Shown here: piece by piece, positions 35,969 to 49,671 of the stretch | Layout: the number at the start of each line of letters is the position of its first letter | Numbering within the stretch: the first letter of the stretch is position 1 | Assembly (NCBI GenBank): GCA_947034885.2 | Contig: OX344750.2 | Span: 34,830,821-34,894,820 of the forward strand | Source: Thuidium tamariscinum | Taxonomy: Eukaryota; Streptophyta; Bryopsida; Hypnales; Thuidiaceae | Reading direction: 5' to 3' | Length of the DNA: 64,000 nucleotides | Program-made: the position numbers and the translations under genes | Notes under the pieces: model-generated | Seen by the model: the letters and a program-made list of their open reading frames with translations, nothing else | Told to the model about the DNA's origin: nothing | Database searches by the model: none

Positions 35969-37289
35969 TTAACCCCTAAAAAACGAGTACATCTTGGATT
36001 TTCTAAAAACTTAGGAAGGCTATGTTGACATCATAATTTGAAATGTTTGCATGAATTGCTTTGGATGGATGACAATCATCCTAATCCACACGTAAAGCTT
36101 TGCTTCACTTTGTTTCAATAAATATTACAAAAACTAGGAGCTTTAAATAAAAATTCAATGCCAAAATAGAAAGCTATAAATACATTCAAAAACACAATTG
36201 ATCAATATTATTGGATTATACTGATAATATTTACTCAAAACATTTGAATCATGAAATTCTGAATATTGAAACAAAAGCTATGAAGAGTTTTCTTAGGGCA
36301 ATGGAAGAGAATAAAACACATAATCATTTCTTAAACTCAATTTTTAAAATTTCCGAATCAAAGATTAAGAAAATAGGATATCAATTGTTTACTAGAGAAA
36401 CCTCACTGATGCTAGTTTGTAAGCCTAAAAGCATGAGCTTGCGAGTTGTGAGCATAGGTTTTGTGAGCCCAAAGAATTAACCAAAAAAAAATATAAATTT
36501 TTCAAGCCAAGAGAAAAAAAAAGTGAAGTCATTTAAAAAAAATCTATTTATAGTAAAATTTCAGCTTCATGACCATGGACCTATGACTGTGGACCTATGA
36601 CCGTGGAAATGTGGTTAATGTATTTTAAAATTTCAAACCCTACTATCTCCAAAGGGCATCTCAATACCTTCCAAAAAAGATTTTGAATTTTTGAAATTTT
36701 TTTTTGAGGTTCAAAATCCAAAATCCAATAAGAGGTTTTGTAGGGTGATGGAGTCGTGGAAAAAAAAATAAAAAAATAAAAAACTTTTTTTTTCTTTCTT
36801 CCCGACTTTATCACCCTGAAATTGATCTCTCAATACCAAGAGAAGGTTTTCAAGGGTGAAAAGTCACCAAAAAAATGAACTAGTAGCATAGTCGGAAAAA
36901 AAAAAGTTGAAAAAAAATGAAAAGAAAAGTTTTGAGAGCTCCCAAGTCCCAAGTCCTCTACCTCCAAACCCCTTTCAATATCAAGAAGGATTTTGGAGGG
37001 TGATGGAGTTGCAAAAAAAATTTGAAAAATAAAAAAAGGACTTAAAAAAAAAATTGAAAGAAATTGAAATTTTTTTTTTGAAAAAAAGAGTTTTGAAATT
37101 CACAAATTTCAAATCCCATGAGGGGGATATTAGATATAAAAATCCAAAATTCTTAAAGCACTGTAATAGGTCCATGCCTTAAAAATCACTAAAAATTTCA
37201 CCAAAAATTTCTAGGCTCACAAGCTCGCAAGCTCATAGGCTCACACTCGCACGCTCACAAAATAGCATCCCCGGTCCCTTAGGGGTTAA
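35969..37289. mobile_element. TTAA-type element with other interior, split by Family 5
   Basis: TTAACCCCTAAA at 35969 and TTAGGGGTTAA ending at 37289 are matching ends of the Family 1 type, with GGTCC just inside the right end. The interior left of 36408 does not match Family 1, so this is a relative with a different interior. Most of its present length is the Family 5 insertion at 36408-37269. The 89-codon frame at 36211-36480 crosses the insertion boundary and is not a gene. Confidence 0.6.
36408..37269. mobile_element. Family 5 element (862 bp) with long GTGAGC-rich inverted ends
   Basis: The left end GATGCTAGTTTGTAAGCC leads into GAGCTTGCGAGTTGTGAGC. The right end carries CACAAGCTCGCAAGCTCATA and finishes GCTCACAAAATAGCATC, its imperfect inverse over about 60 bp. 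The interior is very A/T homopolymer-rich, with repeated AAAATCCAAAATCC-like stretches near 36700 and 37140. No protein is encoded. Confidence 0.75.
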
Positions 37290-37307
37290 GAAAATTATAG
37301 AATAATG

Positions 37308-38229
37308 GGGACCAAGCTACATTTTTTGGCAATATAGAAATTTTTTGGGCAACTATGTGTAATTAGAGATTTTATTATTTTTTCTTAAAATTTTTACACA
37401 ACACATGGATGAAGAATATATTTAAGGACCAACAATTTTCATAACTTTTGGCTATGTAGCTAAAATGTTATTGCATGATATGTTGTTTCTTTCTCAACTC
37501 GGGTTGTTTAAGCAAATTTGACATATAATTTCTTTTCTAAGAAACAAAAAATTTAAATTGATTTTCTAAATTTACATATACATGGAAAGCTTTAAATCAT
37601 TTTATTTTGATCAATGAATCAAAAGTTATGAGGAGTTTTTGTTTGAAGGTAGTTATATGAATTCTATACTCTAAAATAAACTTCAGATGAAGTCCTTTAT
37701 TTCACTCAATATTATATTTTTTGGAAAAAAACAACATAGGGTGCAGATTGTTTATTGCAACATTAAAACCATTGAGATTGAGATTTTTCAATTCCAAAAA
37801 TGAATTCCTTACAATTTAGTATTTTGAATCATTCTCTATTTTCTACTTACTATTTTTTTTCCTATATGTTGTACAATTCAAAATGATTTCAAAATTTTCA
37901 AGCATGAGGCCAACTTGCCTTGAAGAATGAATTCAAAGAAGTACCAACAGTATGAACATTTCTTCATACAAATGTGAGCTTGTAAAGTGCACCCACTTTA
38001 TTTTTGTAGGGCTTAAAATAGGATATTGACCAATTCAAACACTTATATTTTGCAATCCACATTGTACGAATTTCTAAAAAACAATTCACATCTTTTAAAA
38101 CCTATATACTACAAGAACCTACAATTATATCCATCAAAAAATGTTATTTTTCTAAAGTTTGGTATTTCTACTAAAAATAGTAGATTTGGGGCATTTTGAG
38201 TTTAAACATAGTCAAAGAACTTTAGAGGT
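37308..38229 (+). mobile_element. Family 1 TTAA-type MITE, copy 5
   Basis: The copy starts near GGACCAAGC..TTTTTTGGCAATATAG and carries CAACTCGGG, GATCAATGAATCAAAAGTTATG, TGTTGTACAATTC and GTGAGCTTGTAAAGTGCA. The right end is decayed (ACTTTAGAGG then TTGA). The left TTAA end is not intact; the CTTAGGGGTTAA at 37279-37289 just upstream belongs to the neighbouring element. Confidence 0.7.
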
Positions 38230-39129
38230 TGAAGATGAATTAAAAAAATTTGTGTGAATATTTTTACACACATTTTCACCCCATCTTCTAATATTATTAT
38301 TTGATAAAATGAGAAAATTGTCAGATATATGTGTTTGTTTTTTAAATGTTGAAAGATAAAACTTCACCTTTTGAAAGGTCTAAAAAAGCCCACAATTTGA
38401 AGTTTAAGCACATTGAACTTTACAATTGAATTTGCTAAAATATAAATATAGATTTAAATTTTAGTCTTGCTTTGGCAATCAATATTTTGAAGTAGTTCTT
38501 GGTCTCTAAACATGAGACTTTTAGGGGTTAGCAACTCAATCATGACATCAATGATATAACAAAAAGTGATTAGATTTCCACCTTCATTCAAATCATTGCA
38601 TATATTGTGACAAATAATTACCTCAATGATTGCAATGAATACTACTACAATATAAGATCAACATCCCTACTCCACTCTTTTCAATTTATTAATGAATGAT
38701 CACATGCATTTTATCGTCAAAAGTTCTTATTAATGAAATTATATGAAATATAATTTATTTATATTTTATTCAAAAATATTCCAAAATCTAATTGAGTTTT
38801 TTGAAATGAATCTTAAAATTTTGAATTTTTGTTAAATAATTGTTTTCCTATGTGCAAAATTATATCATTCTAACTCCTCAATGTCCAAACAATAATTGTT
38901 ACTTCTTTTCTATAGGTGTCTAAATACCAAAAAAATGATTTCTTTTATTTATGTAATTGTAAAGTTGTCTTTCCATATGTAGATTTAGACCAAAACTTCA
39001 CCTTGAATGATTTTCAAACTCAAACACATCAAGGGATGTTCATTGTCATTGTGCAAACTATCTTGGGAGAAAGTCCTAGACAATTAGAAGTAATGCAAAA
39101 AATTTGAACTTTTGAATTCTTTTTACCAT
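38230..39129. other. AT-rich intergenic DNA
   Basis: A solitary Family 1-like end (CTTTTAGGGGTTAG) sits near 38519. The 63-codon frame at 38916 lacks any domain. Nothing else is recognised. Confidence 0.4.
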
Positions 39130-40267
39130 TTAATCCCTACAGGACCAAGTGTTCATTCAACAAACACTTGAAAATTCAAGTAGGGTCTTGCAAAATCAAT
39201 TTTGTTTATAAAATTTTCACTTAAAGTATGAATGTGTCCCCCCCCCTCTAAGTGAATTTTTTTCTGATTGAGTGCCCAAATAAAAATTTATCTTGCCCAA
39301 AATAATTTGGATAATTCATGCAATTTTGAAATGTTTGGGGCATCTTTTGTTGAAACCTTCATCAACTTACAAAAACTGATATGTTTGTAACTAATTAAAT
39401 ATTTTATACAATCATCCAAAAAAACAAATTTTAATTCTCAAATCTTATTTTAAAATGAGTGAATCTTTATTAGCTATGCTAAGGCAAAAAAAATTTAAAA
39501 CATCTTTTTCTAACTTTAAGCCCTATTATCTTGCAATTTGTAGAGTCAAAGTTCTTGAAAATTTTCTCACCTATTCCAAATGTTTGTTTTAAACTTTTTT
39601 TCCATTTAAATTTCAAATAAAAAATTCCTTCATTGCCCGAGAAATCATCAAAAATTGACTAGTGTATTGCCTATTCATTGAACCTCTATACATTGCAAGG
39701 TGATTTAGTATAAGCTAGTTTCTATAATTGCTCCTAATTTTTTTTGTAGAGAGTGAATGTAACATCATGTGCTTATGAATGGTCAAAATCCTAATTTTTG
39801 TGTAGGGGACAAAATTTTACTCTAAGAGAGATCAAAGTTTGCAACCCCTATTTTGGAAGAACAAAAAAAATTCTCGCTTTAAACATGATAATCTTTGAAT
39901 CCACCTGGTCATGTGGGTTGAAATTTTTTTCCACTCATTAGAGTTAATCATAAAAGAAATCCTAGTTTGAAACATGTGTGTTAGAGAGGGGTTTAACTAT
40001 AAAGTGTAAAAAAAAACACAACACCAAACTCCTTAGTTTTGGTACTCCACACAGTCCAAAGAGTGTCATCTTGTGTTTTCCCAAATCCTGGCTCTTTGTC
40101 CCCTATTATACACACTTGAGAATTAACTCTATCATAGTAGTCAACTATACTTTTGTACAATTGATGTCTAAAAAAAGCTTCTTTTTTCAATTTTGGACAA
40201 TGCACTAAAAAAATTGGAGTTCTTGATAATTTTTCTTGAAAAACACCCTTGGTCCTTTGGGGGTTAA
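39130..40267. mobile_element. TTAA-type element with other interior (1130 bp)
   Basis: The element is bounded by TTAA at 39130 and 40264. The ends are TCCCTACAGGACCAAGTG and CACCCTTGGTCCTTTGGGGG, inverted over about 18 bp and of the Family 1 type, but the interior does not match Family 1. A minus-strand frame at 40283-39993 (96 codons, with KKEAFFRHQLYKSIVDYYDR) overlaps the right end. I cannot tie it to a transposase, and it may be chance. Confidence 0.7.
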
Positions 40268-41914
40268 TTGCACTCCATTGCACTAAATTATTCTATGTAA
40301 GTATTTTATAATTAAACTTTTCTTCTTTGAGAGTTTGTTCCCAACTCCAATGCCTTGGCTGTTTTGAGGCCTTGGGGTACCCACCTTACCTTATCCAGGA
40401 TCTTGACCATGGAGCGCAATTTTGTGCATGAAAAAAGTCAGGAAAACAGTCAAATAAGTCTACGAGGCATTTAGTATGCATAAATCCAATCAGATCACTT
40501 ACATAAATTGTGAATCAATAAAATCAGTCTTCATGAAATAAGTTAGCAGTAAGTTACTAGTCTTACGAGGAACTACCTAGCCTGATCATAGGTTTAACTT
40601 AGATGAAGTTTTATCTCTGCAATGAAATTCCGTTTCATTTGTGTTAAAAAACAATTATTTGATGAAATAATCAATTGGATGAAGACCAATATTTTAAAAT
40701 TTTGGTGGTCTCTAAGTACATAGATTTGTCCTATATTTGTGAGGGTACCAAACAAGTGTCACTGCAAGTTTTTGTTTTCTGGAAATGACTATAAAATAGT
40801 GAATAATATTTCAACTTGTACTAATTTAAAATAGTATCAATTTGGTAAATTGTTTAGTGTTGCACATAATCAGAGGATAAATCAACGTAGTTGGTTGTTG
40901 GCAATTTTTTAGGTCATTCCAAGTTTCTTGGAGGGAAAAATTCCACCTTGTTTCATTCATGAAGGTAGCAAATAAACAACCCTTATTTCATCCTTCTTAG
41001 CAATGCACTAATTTAATATACAAATATACATTCAAACACCAATTAATCTATTTTCTAAAATATTTTGTTCTTGTCAAGATTTTGTACATTGGTATTTGAT
41101 AAACGCATCCAATTTTTTTTTAATAAGCATTTGAGCATGTTTTCAATCATTAAATTTCCTTAGTTATCATTGGATTTTATTGTGTAAAAGATAATTGAAG
41201 ATTTTTCTTCCTAGCACTTTTTAGACATTATACCAATACTCTATCTAAATGTCTATTTTGGTTGAAAACACTTGTAGAAATAGATGATTGATTTTTGAAA
41301 AATTCTTCTTTGAAAAAAAGAACTTTTATAAGAAAAAAATTACGGAATATTTATTATTTTAACTAGAGCTGCCATGCAATGTCAGACCAATAGTCCAACT
41401 GTATAATTTTTGTATTTACTACATTAGACATTTTGGGTCGAACTTTGGCTTCCATGTAGAAGCCCATATATTTTTTTAATGAATGTTTGGCAAAGAAGTG
41501 CTAAAGTTGTTACATGGGTGCAATCAACATATGAGTTTTCAAAATATTACTTCATGCTCTCATATTCAAGAGATTTATATTTTAGGCACAAAATTAGATA
41601 GGATAATTTTGCAAAAACAATTTGATTAGGTGCAATTAATTTAGTACAAAAAATATTTTCACAAGGAAACATGCAATTCTTATCTTGTTGTAATTGTCCT
41701 AGCAGCCATTTGTAGCCTATCTTTTTGAGTGGATAGTGAGGCATGATGCCTCACTGCCCATCCAAAAGAAATTATTAACTCCCTCTCCTCACCCCCTTCC
41801 CAAACAAACAAACAAAATTTAAATTTAAAAAATTTAAAATTTAAAATTTGCATCTCCCCACCTCTCATAATTCTCAAAAGCCAATGTGATTGACAATCCA
41901 TATGGGATTTTACT
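40268..41914. other. AT-rich intergenic DNA
   Basis: No gene or clear element is recognised. The lysine/glycine-rich frames at 41547-41901 come from homopolymer and short-repeat tracts such as AAATTTAAAATTTAAAATTT. Confidence 0.4.
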
Positions 41915-42260
41915 TGTATCCTTATTTAGTATACATATTTAGTATTGTATACATATTTAGTATTGTATACATATTTAGTATTGTATACATATTTAGTATT
42001 GTATAGGTGTTCCATACGATATATGTATTTTGTACTATATATGTATTCAATATTGTATACATATTTAGTATCATATATGTATCCATATCTAACATTTCAA
42101 TATTGTATATATATTCAATACTATATACATATTTGAATCTAATATTTTAGTAATTATACATATTCAGTACTATATAAGCATCCATATCTAATGTTTCAAT
42201 ATTGTATATGTATTCAATATTTATATCCGTATTTTGTATCTATATCCGTATCCATATTCG
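41915..42260. repeat. AT-rich 18-bp minisatellite
   Basis: ATTTAGTATTGTATACAT is repeated almost exactly four times from 41937 to about 42008, then decays into TATTCAATATTGTATAT-like variants to about 42250. The Tyr/Leu-repeat frame at 41945-42136 is a product of the repeat. Confidence 0.9.
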
Positions 42261-43915
42261 GATGGCTAAGATTAAATCTCACAAGATCAATGGCTTGTGA
42301 TTTTTTGAGAAATTGACGATGATTTTGAAGGTCACCATTTTTTTTAAACTATCAATGGCCTATAAATTTTTGAAGAGGGGGAGGGGGGGGCAAATGCAAA
42401 CCAGGGTGGGTCACATCTTTTTAGAGGATAGTATTGAACCTTGAACATATAAGGTTCACTATAAGAAACCCAAGCTTTTGTGAATATCATTAAAAATGTG
42501 AAGTGGCATTCTATTTGACAAGGAATTTGTAAGCTGGGATGTCACCTAAAATTCATTGTTACTAATAGATGGAAAAAAAATGTGGTGAAACCAAAAAAAG
42601 CATATTTGATTTGAGGTTGATTTTTTTTAACATTACTAGAGAACATGACCTTCTAAGTTCAACAAAATGCAATGTCAGGATGCTATGTAAGTACTATGTC
42701 AAAAAAATTTCATCTAGCCCGTTTATGATGTGGTACCTAATGTGGTGGCATGAAAAGTGACACGATAATTGACAATGATGACATGGCATGCCTTGTTAGC
42801 ACACTTTTGTGTTGTTTAAAGATTTTGATGTTGTTTTTTGGTATGTCAAATAGGACATTTTTTAAAACAACAAATAATACATATCCTATCTATAAGACAA
42901 GATCAATAAAAAATAATTAGTTAAAATAAGTTAAAAAATAAAATAAAATAAACAAGCAAAATTGTTGAATTCAACAAAAATTGAAAAAAACCCACCTTAC
43001 CATCTACTATCAAGATGATTTTTTATGGCAAAATGAAGAAATTACTTCATTGGAAGTTAGTGAGGATGAAAGGTATAGAGGTCATATTTATATCCATTTT
43101 TTGTTTATGGTTAGACAAAAGGTATGGAATCACTAGAATATGACAACATCATTATTGTTTATGTTGACATTGTTTCAGACATGTGGATGTTGTTTTAGAC
43201 ATTTGGATCATGTTGTTTGAAACATTCTATCTTGAGCACAATTCTTGATTTATATATCCCATATAGATTGTTTCTCTTCCAACCACCCCACTTGTATAAA
43301 GACCATATCTTTTCATCCATGGTGCACATCCATCTATTGTCCTTTTTTTGCTAAGCATACCATGTGGTTGCCTTTTCCTTAAATTTTTCACATAAGGTCA
43401 ATGTTTTACCATAGATTGTATTCATTTTTAGCAATTTATCCATAGTCAAAATAGACTTTTTGTTGACGTGACAATCTATGTTTTATCGGATGTCACAAAA
43501 AAACAATTAAAGTGACATCTACTCATTCTCTAGCTTAGCCACAAACATTTTCCACAACATCACATTGAATTCACATTCCTGTGGCCATTTATTGTCCAAT
43601 GCAATGACATTTCTAAAAAGAGGATATTGATTTTTGGGAAACAACATGAAAAAGGCGAGTTTCTTATAATATTTTAATTTATCATTTTTTGGGGAAATTG
43701 TAAAGTAGTGTTTGGGATGTTGTGATATACAATATTAGTGCCCAAATGGGCATTTAGAATCATACCTTTGCATTGAAACTAAATGCCTCAAGCTCTTTTT
43801 TCTATTAGTTTAAGACCAAGCATTTATGACTAGTATACTTTGCCTTCCTCATTATCATCATTGGAACCAAACAAATTGTATACCCACATCAAGTGTCATT
43901 TACATGTATCCAAAA
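42261..43915. other. AT-rich intergenic DNA
   Basis: A G-run (GAGGGGGAGGGGGGGG) sits near 42376-42391. No gene or defined element is seen. Confidence 0.4.
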
Positions 43916-43948
43916 TTAACTCGTAAAGGTTTTTGACTATGTTTCTAC

Positions 43949-44294
43949 ATAAGAGGATTTATGAGCCCCTAGAAGACCGTTTCAAGGTTGTTCCCTGAAA
44001 TTGTTCCCACTACTGCAAACCAACTTGTGCTAGTCTGAATTTTGAATTTTTTTTCCAAAAAACTTCATAATGTATTTTTTGAATGTAACTTCATATGTAA
44101 TAAGAAAGAAAATGATTTTTTTATTTCAATTTTTATTTCAAAAATATTTAATAATTAATTTAATTAATTAATTAGTTAGTATTTTCTGACGTGGTAGTTG
44201 CTTGACAACATTAGCATAGCATTCTCAACATTCCCAATGTGTTCCCAGTGTTTGGGAATTCGCAATCTTCTAAAAAGGCCAAAAATCCTCTTAT
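43949..44294. mobile_element. Family 2 MITE, copy 4, nested in Family 1
   Basis: The ends are ATAAGAGGATTTATGAGC with CTAGAAGACCG, and CGCAATCTTCTA with AAAAATCCTCTTAT. The core has CTGACGTGGTAGTTGCTTGA and TGTTTGGGAATTCGC. It is slightly longer than other copies. Confidence 0.75.
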
Positions 44295-45201
44295 GCAAAA
44301 ATCACTACAAAACTACGACTTCTAGTACAAGTGCAATTCTTTTGAAGAAAAACTTTTTTTGACATATTTTACCGTAGGATCTTGTAGTTAGGTGGTTTGA
44401 AAAGATGTGGAAAAAATCTCAAAAACTTTCACCATGTAGATTGCAAGATATTAACATTTGAACTAGCAAAAGTCCTTTTTATAACCCTACAAAAATTTGG
44501 GAAGCTGCACTTTACAAGGTCACATTTGTATGAAAAAATACTCAAAATGATGGTTACTCTTTGAATTCATTTTACAATTCAAGTTGGCTATATGGTCAAA
44601 AATTTCAAATCATTTGGAATTGTACAACATATAGGAAAAAAATAGTAAGTAGAAAGAATTAGAAAAGGCTTAAAAATACTAAATTGTAAACAATTTATTC
44701 ATAAAAATGAAAAATGACAATCCCAAGGATTAAAATATTTTAATAAACAATCTTCACCCAATGTTTTAGTTTTTTTTCAAAAATATTAAAAATTGAATTA
44801 AATAAAGAATTTCAAACTTTTTTGTAGAGTAGAAATTCTGTAACTACCCACAAACTACTACAAATTGAGATTCCTTATAACTTTTGACTCATTTGTCAAA
44901 ATGGAATGATTCAAATCTTTCCACATAGATAAAAATCTAATAAATCTATTTCAAATTTTTATTTTAAAAAAAACAATTTTTAAAGAAGTTTTTTTTGCTG
45001 CCCAGCTTGCCCGCAATTCAAAGGAAACAACATGTCATGCCATAAATTTTAAATTGTACAGTCAAAAGTTATGAAAATTATTGGGCCTTAAAGCTACTCC
45101 TTGAACACATGTTCTATAAAAATTTCAAAGAAAAAAAATAAAAATTCCATTCGTAGTGAGCTGCCCAAAATTTCTATGCTGCCAAAAAATGCAGTTCATG
45201 C

Positions 45202-45470
45202 ATTAGAAGAAATTTGAGGGCATTACAAGGTCGTTTTGAGTCTGTTCCTGAAACGGCTCCCAATGCCACTAGCTGCTATCAGGCCGACTTTAATCAAATC
45301 AAATCAAATTGGGTCCTGAAATATGAAAATAAGTCCAAATTATTATTTTTTAAATTAATTAATTATATAGCAAGGTCGCGACTACATAGGATTTGAGTTC
45401 ACAAGGCAGAAACTGTGTTCCCGCAGTCCGGGAACCTGTAGTCTCCTAATGCCCTCAAATTTCATCTAAT
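45202..45470. mobile_element. Family 2 MITE, copy 5, nested in Family 1 (269 bp)
   Basis: The ends are ATTAGAAGAAATTTGAGGGC and GCCCTCAAATTTCATCTAAT, with GTCCGGGAACCTGTAGTCTC near the right end. The GC content is higher than in the host element, suggesting a younger insertion. Confidence 0.8.
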
Positions 45471-45485
45471 GGCTTTAGGGGCTAA

Positions 45486-46250
45486 TCAAATGCAATGCAA
45501 TATCATCCAAATTTTGCAATCAGATATTTAGCCACTATGTAAGGGAGACCAACTTCATAGTTTGGAATTTGGACAAAGAAAAAGTAAGGCTACTATAGCG
45601 AGCCTACAACAATGCTTCTTCAAGAAATATTATCTTCTTCAAGAATATTTGGTATAAAATATTTCTATACTAGAAGACTATACTAAACAACATGGAGTCT
45701 AAAGAAACTTCTATAGAGTAGCTTAATTCATGAATATGAGAAATTGAACAATAAGTGGATGAATACAATGACCAATTTACTTGACTTGATTGTAAATATG
45801 TGTAAATGAGCCTTCAATTGTCTTATGAAAACAAAAACAATCTTCAATTGAGTGAATCAATTGAGCCTTTTGTATATACTCAAATTCAGTTAGAAGATCA
45901 TGAAGTGGATGAGTTTATCAAATCCTTAAAAGGGGGCAAATTGAGAAGAACACCCAATAACAATTTCTTAGAAAAGCACACAACGAGCAATTCAAAATGA
46001 TTATTAAACTATAAAATTTTCAAGGATCAAGCTAGAGTTTATTATTATTTTTATTATAATGAATCAAAAGATTCTAGATCCTTTCACATGCACTTCCTTA
46101 AATGTAAAAATAATTGTACTTTCTTGTAAAACCAAGATTGTTTTCCCATCATTTTATTGAAGATCAATCTCCAGTTGATTGCTCCAAAATGACCATGAAT
46201 CAAAAGTCTATAAAAAGAGTAACTATGAGTTTTTCTATAAATAAAAAAAT
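45486..46250. other. AT-rich DNA upstream of the TAR gene
   Basis: No defined element or gene. Short frames at 45806 and 46114 lack domains. Confidence 0.4.
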
Positions 46251-46254
46251 GAAG

Positions 46255-47665
46255 GTCCTTTTCACATCGCTCACCCAGGCCAACTGGCCGAGAGCCGATC
46301 CCCACCCCATCGCTGGGCAGCCCACCCATCAGGAAGGAGTTGCGCCGCAGCACGCTTCCCCGTCCCAATCCTCAGGCTGCTTATCAGCCCCGTGCCAATT
46401 TTGTTTTTTTTTGTTTTTTTTCCGCTTGTGCAGGTCCAGCCCCGCGAGTCGCTCGCTGGGCGGCTGTTTCTGCTTGCCAAGCTGTAACTTAATGGACGAA
46501 GACGGCGACGACGACGAACTGAAGATGAAGACGAAGACGACTCGCCGTAGAGACATGACTCATCTCCATGTAATTCCCCGTTGCACTCCAGGCATTCACT
46601 ATTTAACTTAGCTTGAGCCTTTCCTGTGGCAGTAGGCATAGCGGCGGGCAAGCTGTTGCACAGCTTTCGAGGTAGATTGGGAGGGGAAGGGAATGTCGGC
46701 GCAGTGAAGACGACCATTTGGCTTTGGCTGAGGGTGGTAGTTCGTACACACCAAAGTTTCGTACGGTAATAAGTGATGTTATGGGAGTGCTGTGGTTGAA
46801 TTGGAGCTTTGGAAGCAGCTGATTAAATTCAGATGTACGATCAGGGTGGTCATTGGTTTGCAGCTCGGCCAGAGGTGGGTAGTTAGCTGCTACCCTGTAT
46901 TATAGACTCTTTCGGATTGCGTGCGCTTTCGGTGATGGCGTTCCCGTTTCAAAACGCATTCAATCCGGATTTGCCTGCGCTTTCCGTGAGGCTGTAAGTT
47001 TCGGAGGAAGCTGTTGGTTTGGGAGTTGCAGGAAGCTGGTTGGAAGAGTTCATGATCGCATTGTTTGAGGGTACGGGATTTGGGAAGCGTTGGCTATGTT
47101 GTTTCTATATCGTTGTGGGGGCGTTGTTGCTTGGTGCCGCTGGCTTCGTGCGTCTTGTTGGTTGTCCCGTTTTTGCGCCTGGCTTCTGGGATGACTTGCG
47201 TGTGGAAGTTGCTGTGACGAGTAGGTGGTGATGAACTGGGTTTGGGTGATCTGATTGGGTTCTTGATTTCGATTAAGTTTAGAAATCTTGAGTCTCAAGA
47301 ATTTAGACGGTAGCTCTTCGTTGATTGATTGAGCTGCGGTTCGGGGGAATTTGAGGCTGGAGGAAAATGATATGTATGCTGACTCCCGTTCATTTGTCCA
47401 CTGTTGGGGCTCAGTGGTAATTGCTATTAGAAGGACGACTATTCGCTGGATTCCTGAACGGTGGTGTCGCAGTTGCCAGATGGATGTTGCTTCTTTAATT
47501 TGAGAGTAACGAGTTTGTTGTATTTGAAGCTCTTCTCTGTGATGTTTTGCTGGTTTGGACAGAGTGTGGAGCTTCGATCAAGCGGGGCTTGGAAGAGAAG
47601 GAATCAAACTAATATTCTCTTCAATGGTTTGAAGACGCGGGAGCTGGGGCGCTATTGACTCCAGT
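46255..47665 (+). promoter_or_regulatory. GC-rich promoter and long 5' leader of the TAR gene
   Basis: Composition changes abruptly to GC-rich at about 46265. A purine-rich GAC/GAAGAC repeat lies at about 46495-46540. The main start codon is at 47666, with an in-frame TGA upstream at about 47624. Several upstream ATGs open frames of up to about 70 codons (for example 47019-47231), so the leader may impose upstream-ORF control or hold an intron; no convincing splice pair was chosen. The 148-codon minus-strand frame at 46271-46717 is not supported by any domain. Confidence 0.5.

Positions 47666-49671
<2,006 letters not shown>

Larger units (their letters stand above)
43916..45485 (-). mobile_element. 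Family 1 TTAA-type MITE, copy 6, with two nested insertions
   Basis: The copy runs in reverse orientation from TTAACTCGTAAAGG (43916) to GGCTTTAGGGG with CTAA (45471-45485). Landmarks are GACTATGTTT, GTAGGATCTTGTAGT, GCAAGATATTAACATTTGAA, AAGCTGCACTTTACAAGGTC and ATAACTTTTGACTCATT. Family 2 MITEs interrupt it at 43949-44294 and 45202-45470. Removing both leaves about 950 bp, the usual Family 1 length. Confidence 0.85.

Noticed and set aside
41945-42136. Repetitive Tyr/Leu frame
   Set aside because: It is a translation of the 18-bp AT-rich minisatellite.
46271-46717. 148-codon minus-strand frame with an acidic-to-basic pattern
   Set aside because: It is antisense to the leader of the TAR gene and contains a simple purine/pyrimidine repeat; no domain or splice context supports it.
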